Below the pieces are notes generated by a model, which worked only from the letters and a program-made list of their open reading frames with translations, made no database searches and was not told the origin of the DNA. A stretch of 64,000 bases of DNA from Chlamydoabsidia padenii (Eukaryota > Mucoromycota > Mucoromycetes > Mucorales > Cunninghamellaceae). Shown here in pieces: positions 60,559-64,000 of this stretch. Location of the stretch: positions 186,001-250,000 of the forward strand of contig JAIWND010000007.1 in NCBI GenBank assembly GCA_025330725.1, written 5' to 3'. Numbering within the stretch: the stretch's first letter is position 1; each line of letters begins with the position of its first letter. Position numbers and translations under genes: made by a program.

Positions 60559-60833
60559 TGTTTTAAAGTGAAGGGGAATGAGAATTAGATGGTATGTCAT
60601 ATCTAGTTGACTGAAAAAACTAGGGCCGATTCATGCAAAAAATAAATAAATTGAAATCCCGCCCCTCCTCTTCCTTGGAAATGATGATTCCAGAGATCTT
60701 ATGATTCCACCACTTTACATTAGCTAATCTTAAGGTAATGTAAACATATATAACAACCCAGGTAATATCATTCATTATCCAAACTTATTCCGAATATCAA
60801 AAAGAGATTGCACAGTAAAATGAGAATGTAATG

Positions 60834-60844
60834 TTCAAGTCCCG
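60834..60844 (-). promoter_or_regulatory. 11-mer motif (one mismatch) before the PNO1 relic
   Basis: TTCAAGTCCCG about 250 bp upstream of the recognisable part of the decayed PNO1 copy. Confidence 0.35.
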
Positions 60845-61089
60845 ACATGTGGCTTGCCACTTAGAAATCAATTTTTTTATTTTAAAAACATGTCTCCTCT
60901 TTCTTTTCCCTAAATTATTGATACAAGGTCATGTTTACAATCACTCAAAGCACCTAGTCTTATCAGCAAGACAGCTCTAAAGGAACTCCAAAACGACAAT
61001 GACAATGTTATGATTGAACTTACTGCTTTAAACGTAAGATAAAGTATGGGGTGGGGGACAGGGGTGATTATTAACCTCTTATTACTCAT

Positions 61090-61600
61090 AGTTGATTACC
61101 AAATGACTTTGAACGTATACCTCCTCACCGCATGTCACCACTCAAACACAACTGGATGGCTCATCTTTGGTTGAACATATAAAGCTACAAGTGCGAATAA
61201 ATGTCAAATCTCGGGCGGTGAAATTTTGGGTAAGTAAATACTAGATTGTGGGGGGGGGGTGGGGATTCATTAGAACACACGGCGATGGGGCATTACAAAA
61301 ACGGGCTTATGTCGTCCGTACATTTGCTCTTGGGCATAAAGTAACCAGTACCATGGGGTTAGTACAATTGGGTAATCATTCAGCATGTGCCATTGATCGA
61401 ATAGCTGGGCGGGATGATAAAATCCAAAGTGTACGATGGACAATGCAAATCAAGACAAGAATGATATTGGCTGATACGTAAGTATTTATAAAGAGGGGGG
61501 GGTAACTAGAAAAGGTAATGGGATGCTCATACACTTCTTTTACTGTATATAACAATTATCCGTATTCTTGGGTCCTTTACGTACGATCTCTGACGGACGG
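61090..61600 (+). pseudogene. Decayed copy of PNO1/DIM2 (KH-domain ribosome assembly factor)
   Basis: Plus-strand fragments follow the order of Pno1/Dim2, which guides 18S rRNA maturation: FERIPPHRMSPLKHNWM (family: IPxxRYTPLKxNWM), then, one frame over, EHIKLQVRINVKSRAVKFW (family: EHLxLQVRFNLKSRxVEI), GALQKRAYVVRTFALGHKV (family: ALxKAADFVKAFxLGF), CAIDRIAGRDDKIQSVRW with KTRMILADT (family: RAIGRIAGxxGKTKF...TRIVLAD), and IIRILGSF after a final intron (family: KIHILGSF). The frame shifts between NWM and EHIK, a TAA interrupts at 61180-61182, and the GRIAG glycine is Asp. Introns are retained, so this is a duplicated, not retrocopied, gene. The exon at 60930-61031 may be its 5' part. A functional copy must exist elsewhere. 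Confidence 0.75.
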
Positions 61601-62370
61601 TTCTAGTTTATAGTCATCCCCATCATACACACACACACTCTTCCATTATTGCTACTGTTACTTTATCATTAATAAAAATCACTAATTCTATGCAATCAAA
61701 AAAAAAAAAAGTTTTTTAAATGGAGGGGCATTAGCATGATGCCATTGTCACTCATGATAATAGATACTGCGCTTTAAAAAAGATGAATCAACTCGCACCA
61801 ATCATCACCTAAAACAAGCAAAGATCGCCCCGAAATGACCAACAAGTCGCGCGATGTTCAATTCCCGACATAACCTCCGTTGCCACTAAATTAAATTGGT
61901 AAAGTCTAATTCAAACGCATTGATGGACCTTTATGGTACTAAACATGAGATTTGCTGACACTCGTTCAAAAAAGTGTGTAAACACCCGAAGTATGAATAT
62001 TAAGCGAGGGATGATATCATGATTTTCCCTCTCCCCCATATCCCTTTTTCATCATATATGGAACAGATCAGTGTCATACAAGACTTGGCTTTTTTGATCT
62101 GTCTTTATAAAACGATACGTACGTTGGGCGGTTTTTTTTTTTTTTTTAGTTCAAGTGGTTGGAAGAGGTATTTGTTTTGGTGATTGACTCATTTCATAAA
62201 GTTATTGAGCTTTCGTAATGCCCTCTAACCCTTTTTTGTCCTACGTTTCCGGCATTTCAAAAAAAAAAAAAATTGATAAACCCAATTTCCCTCCGTTTTC
62301 TTATTTGTTTGCTTCTCTTTCTATCTTATTTTTATTATTATTATTTCTCTTTCTCCCTTCCTTCATTACT
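61601..62370. other. Intergenic region
   Basis: A one-mismatch 11-mer (TTCAATTCCCG) lies at 61857-61867, about 500 bp before the next ATG. T run near 62132-62147. No gene seen. Confidence 0.45.
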
Positions 62371-62727
62371 ATGTATTTCTCTTTACCAACAAGCCAAGAA
62401 CGATTACAGCATCAACAACAACAGTCTATTATCGACAAGCAGGACTTTGTCGACAGTCATCCATCAGCATCTCACGCTAATTCAACCAGTAATCCACCAC
62501 CCACCTCCAATATGAACTACTTGACTGACGAACGATTAGTGGAAATAGTAGAAAACTTGGAAGATCATTGGCGATCACCTCCCATCCTAACACCCACTAC
62601 TCTTGCCATGATATTCAACAACAGTTATGGAGACATTGGCACACCATTCCCTCCTTCAAAATCAACTACCACAGCTAACAATACAACTACAAATGAAAAG
62701 GTAAACAATAGGGTGTATATGTATGGG

Positions 62728-62789
<62 letters not shown>

Positions 62790-63213
62790 AGGCTGGGCTG
62801 TGGTAAAAAAAAAGGGGGGGGGGAGGGAATAGTTTTTTTTAGGTCTAGTTCCCTCCTTTCCTTCTATTATTATTTGTTCACTTACTTATCCTTTTATGGA
62901 TCATGCCATCCCCTTTTATAGGATGTCATATCAACAGCCTCGTTACAATGTTTTTTATCTCAGCTACAGAAAACAGCCGCTCTTCATCTTCCGCCTCTGG
63001 AAAAAGCCATCAAGGTAATAATAAAAAAACAGGGACAGGGAAACTAGGACTGATTTGGGGCTAATCTTATATATATAGGAAGACGCTGTACTCGGTGGCA
63101 TTCGTGATGGTAATACATCTATCCCGGCTTTGGGCGCTCTAGACCATTTGACACAAGTATTGGCCACGTTTAATCAATCCACCCTAAAAGACCACAACAC
63201 CCCGTCCCATTAA
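62371..63213 (+). CDS. Small protein of unknown function
   Basis: Three exons (62371-62700, 62922-63014, 63079-63213) join in phase to give 185 residues; I do not recognise a family. The N-terminus is Gln/Ser/Asn-rich (QERLQHQQQQSIIDKQDFVD). A helical block follows (LTDERLVEIVENLEDHWRSP, TPTTLAMIFNNSYG), and exons 2-3 encode CFLSQLQKTAALHLPPLEKA and EDAVLGGIRDGNTSIPALGA, LDHLTQVLATFNQ. Nothing points to membrane or secretion. Intron 1 contains an uninterrupted run of 60 A residues (62728-62787). The frame is open upstream to 62218 but that part is T-rich leader; the ATG at 62371 was preferred. Confidence 0.65.
62728..62787 (+). repeat. 60-nt poly(A) tract inside an intron
   Basis: The longest homopolymer in the window, within intron 1 of the preceding gene and followed by G-rich sequence (GGGGGGGGG near 62813). 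Exact length may be affected by sequencing. Confidence 0.9.
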
Positions 63214-63292
63214 TCATATAATATTACTTTTTATTTTTATCTTTATACCCTTCGCTTTATCATAAAACATGCACACATACACACACACACAA

Positions 63293-63296
<4 letters not shown>

Positions 63297-63323
<27 letters not shown>
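63297..63323 (+). repeat. (TA)n microsatellite
   Basis: About 13 TA units following an (CA)n tract in the convergent 3' region. Confidence 0.85.
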
Positions 63324-63328
<5 letters not shown>

Positions 63329-63495
63329 AATTGGTATTGATTGATTTTTTTATTGTTTGTAGCCAAGCATATAATGTTATTTGACCAAAATAAAAAACTA
63401 AAATTGACTATAATCACAAATGGGGGAATATATAAATGGGGGGGGGGAATAATAATGGCAACAAATGTGGAGGGGAATAAACTGTTTTATGATAA

Positions 63496-64000
63496 TTAAA
63501 TGTAATCCAGTTGAGATAGATCGACTTTGCCTTGACCAAATTCTTGTTCCAAGTCCTTTAATAAAGCTTTGTCTTCATCAGTCAAAGCGTCAGCCTTGTG
63601 TAAATGATGTGGTAGATGTAATGAGGACGCGGATGAGACTGAAGAAGACGAAGACGATGATGATGATGAGGAGGATAACTCGTCCATGGGTTGTTGCAGT
63701 GTAGCTGGTACTAGTAACTGTTCCAAATTTCCATCATTGATATGCTTGATCACATCGGTATATACCTATCCACATATATATATATATAAAGAGGGTGAGT
63801 ACTTTATCCTAACCAAAAAGATTGAGGTTGACTTACCGCACGGAATTCGCCTCCGACAAATAATTGAGGAAGTTCCTTCACTCGGCCCTCGGAAGATCCC
63901 TTGTTGTTGCACCGTTTCATATATTGTAATGCCGCCCCGCTTGATGCTACATCGACACATTCATAGATGATTCGATGTGATTCGAGTAGTCGTTGGATAT
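63496..64000 (-). CDS. Glutaredoxin-fold (SH3BGR-like) protein, 5' part cut by window edge
   Basis: Partial gene: two exons visible (63837-64000 and 63496-63765), 144 codons to the stop. The upstream exon encodes the second half of a thioredoxin/glutaredoxin fold: LLESHRIIYECVDVASS, then LPQLFVGGEFRAVYTDVIKH with NDGNLEQLL. The LPQxFVxGEx...Y.D..EAxE.GELxxLL pattern is that of SH3BGR-like and glutaredoxin domains, where the cis-Pro of LPQ sits beside the active site. The active-site region, if any, lies outside the window. The C-terminal tail has a 12-Ser run and an acidic helix (DEDKALLKDLEQEFGQGKVD). Confidence 0.75.

Overview
The window looks like nuclear DNA of an early-diverging fungus, most likely a Mucorales-type member of Mucoromycota. 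The gene content is eukaryotic and fungal: chitin-synthase-like protein, Arc1-type tRNA cofactor, Sso-type syntaxin, mitoribosomal mL41, Pho85-type cyclin. Almost every gene has short introns with GTAAGT-like donors and TAG acceptors, intergenic DNA is AT-rich, and it carries an E2F/DP-family factor and a Gdown1-like protein, which point outside the Dikarya. Exon models were built by eye from frame, phase and splice consensus; species assignment is inference.

Layout. 0.4-8.9 kb (+): Ras GTPase, a secreted Kex2-site protein, an Arc1/AIMP1-like tRNA-binding protein, a PAS-domain protein, GET2. 9.0-10.0 kb: two diverged repeat copies beside a tRNA-Val(AAC). 10.2-13.2 kb: Gdown1-like protein facing a ZCCHC9-like zinc-knuckle protein, then mL41, which is divergent from a FUS/TAF15-like RNA-binding protein (13.4-14.9 kb). 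15.4-21.8 kb: a cyclin and a large chitin-synthase-like protein lacking the QxxRW motif. 21.8-28.2 kb is sparse: a decayed DHHC-type gene, one gene of unknown function and one broken ORF. 28.4-36.3 kb (-): a Ser-rich protein of unknown function, GMPPA, syntaxin, DENR/Tma22. 37.7-43.2 kb: two stretches of decayed coding sequence around an intact CofD/UPF0052 gene. 44.5-46.0 kb: DP transcription factor. 46.4-47.8 kb: a possible spliced non-coding transcript and an orphan ORF. 48.1-53.0 kb: 13-exon PX/PH/HKD phospholipase D. 53.8-59.2 kb: G-patch/zinc-finger protein divergent from VPS29, an MCUR1/CCDC90-like protein and a four-helix membrane protein. 59.5-61.6 kb: a SWIM-finger fragment with an in-frame stop and a decayed PNO1/DIM2 copy. 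The window ends with a small unknown gene and a glutaredoxin-fold protein cut by the right edge.

Two themes stand out. First, an 11-mer, CGGGATTTGAA (reverse TTCAAATCCCG), occurs at least 12 times exactly and about 14 more times with one mismatch, mostly 70-300 bp upstream of start codons and in both orientations. By chance well under one exact copy is expected, so it looks like an undescribed general promoter element. Second, several gene-poor stretches hold recognisable but broken genes (PNO1, DHHC transferase, SWIM protein, others unidentified), some still preceded by the 11-mer. That fits slow loss of redundant gene copies after duplication, with promoters outliving reading frames.
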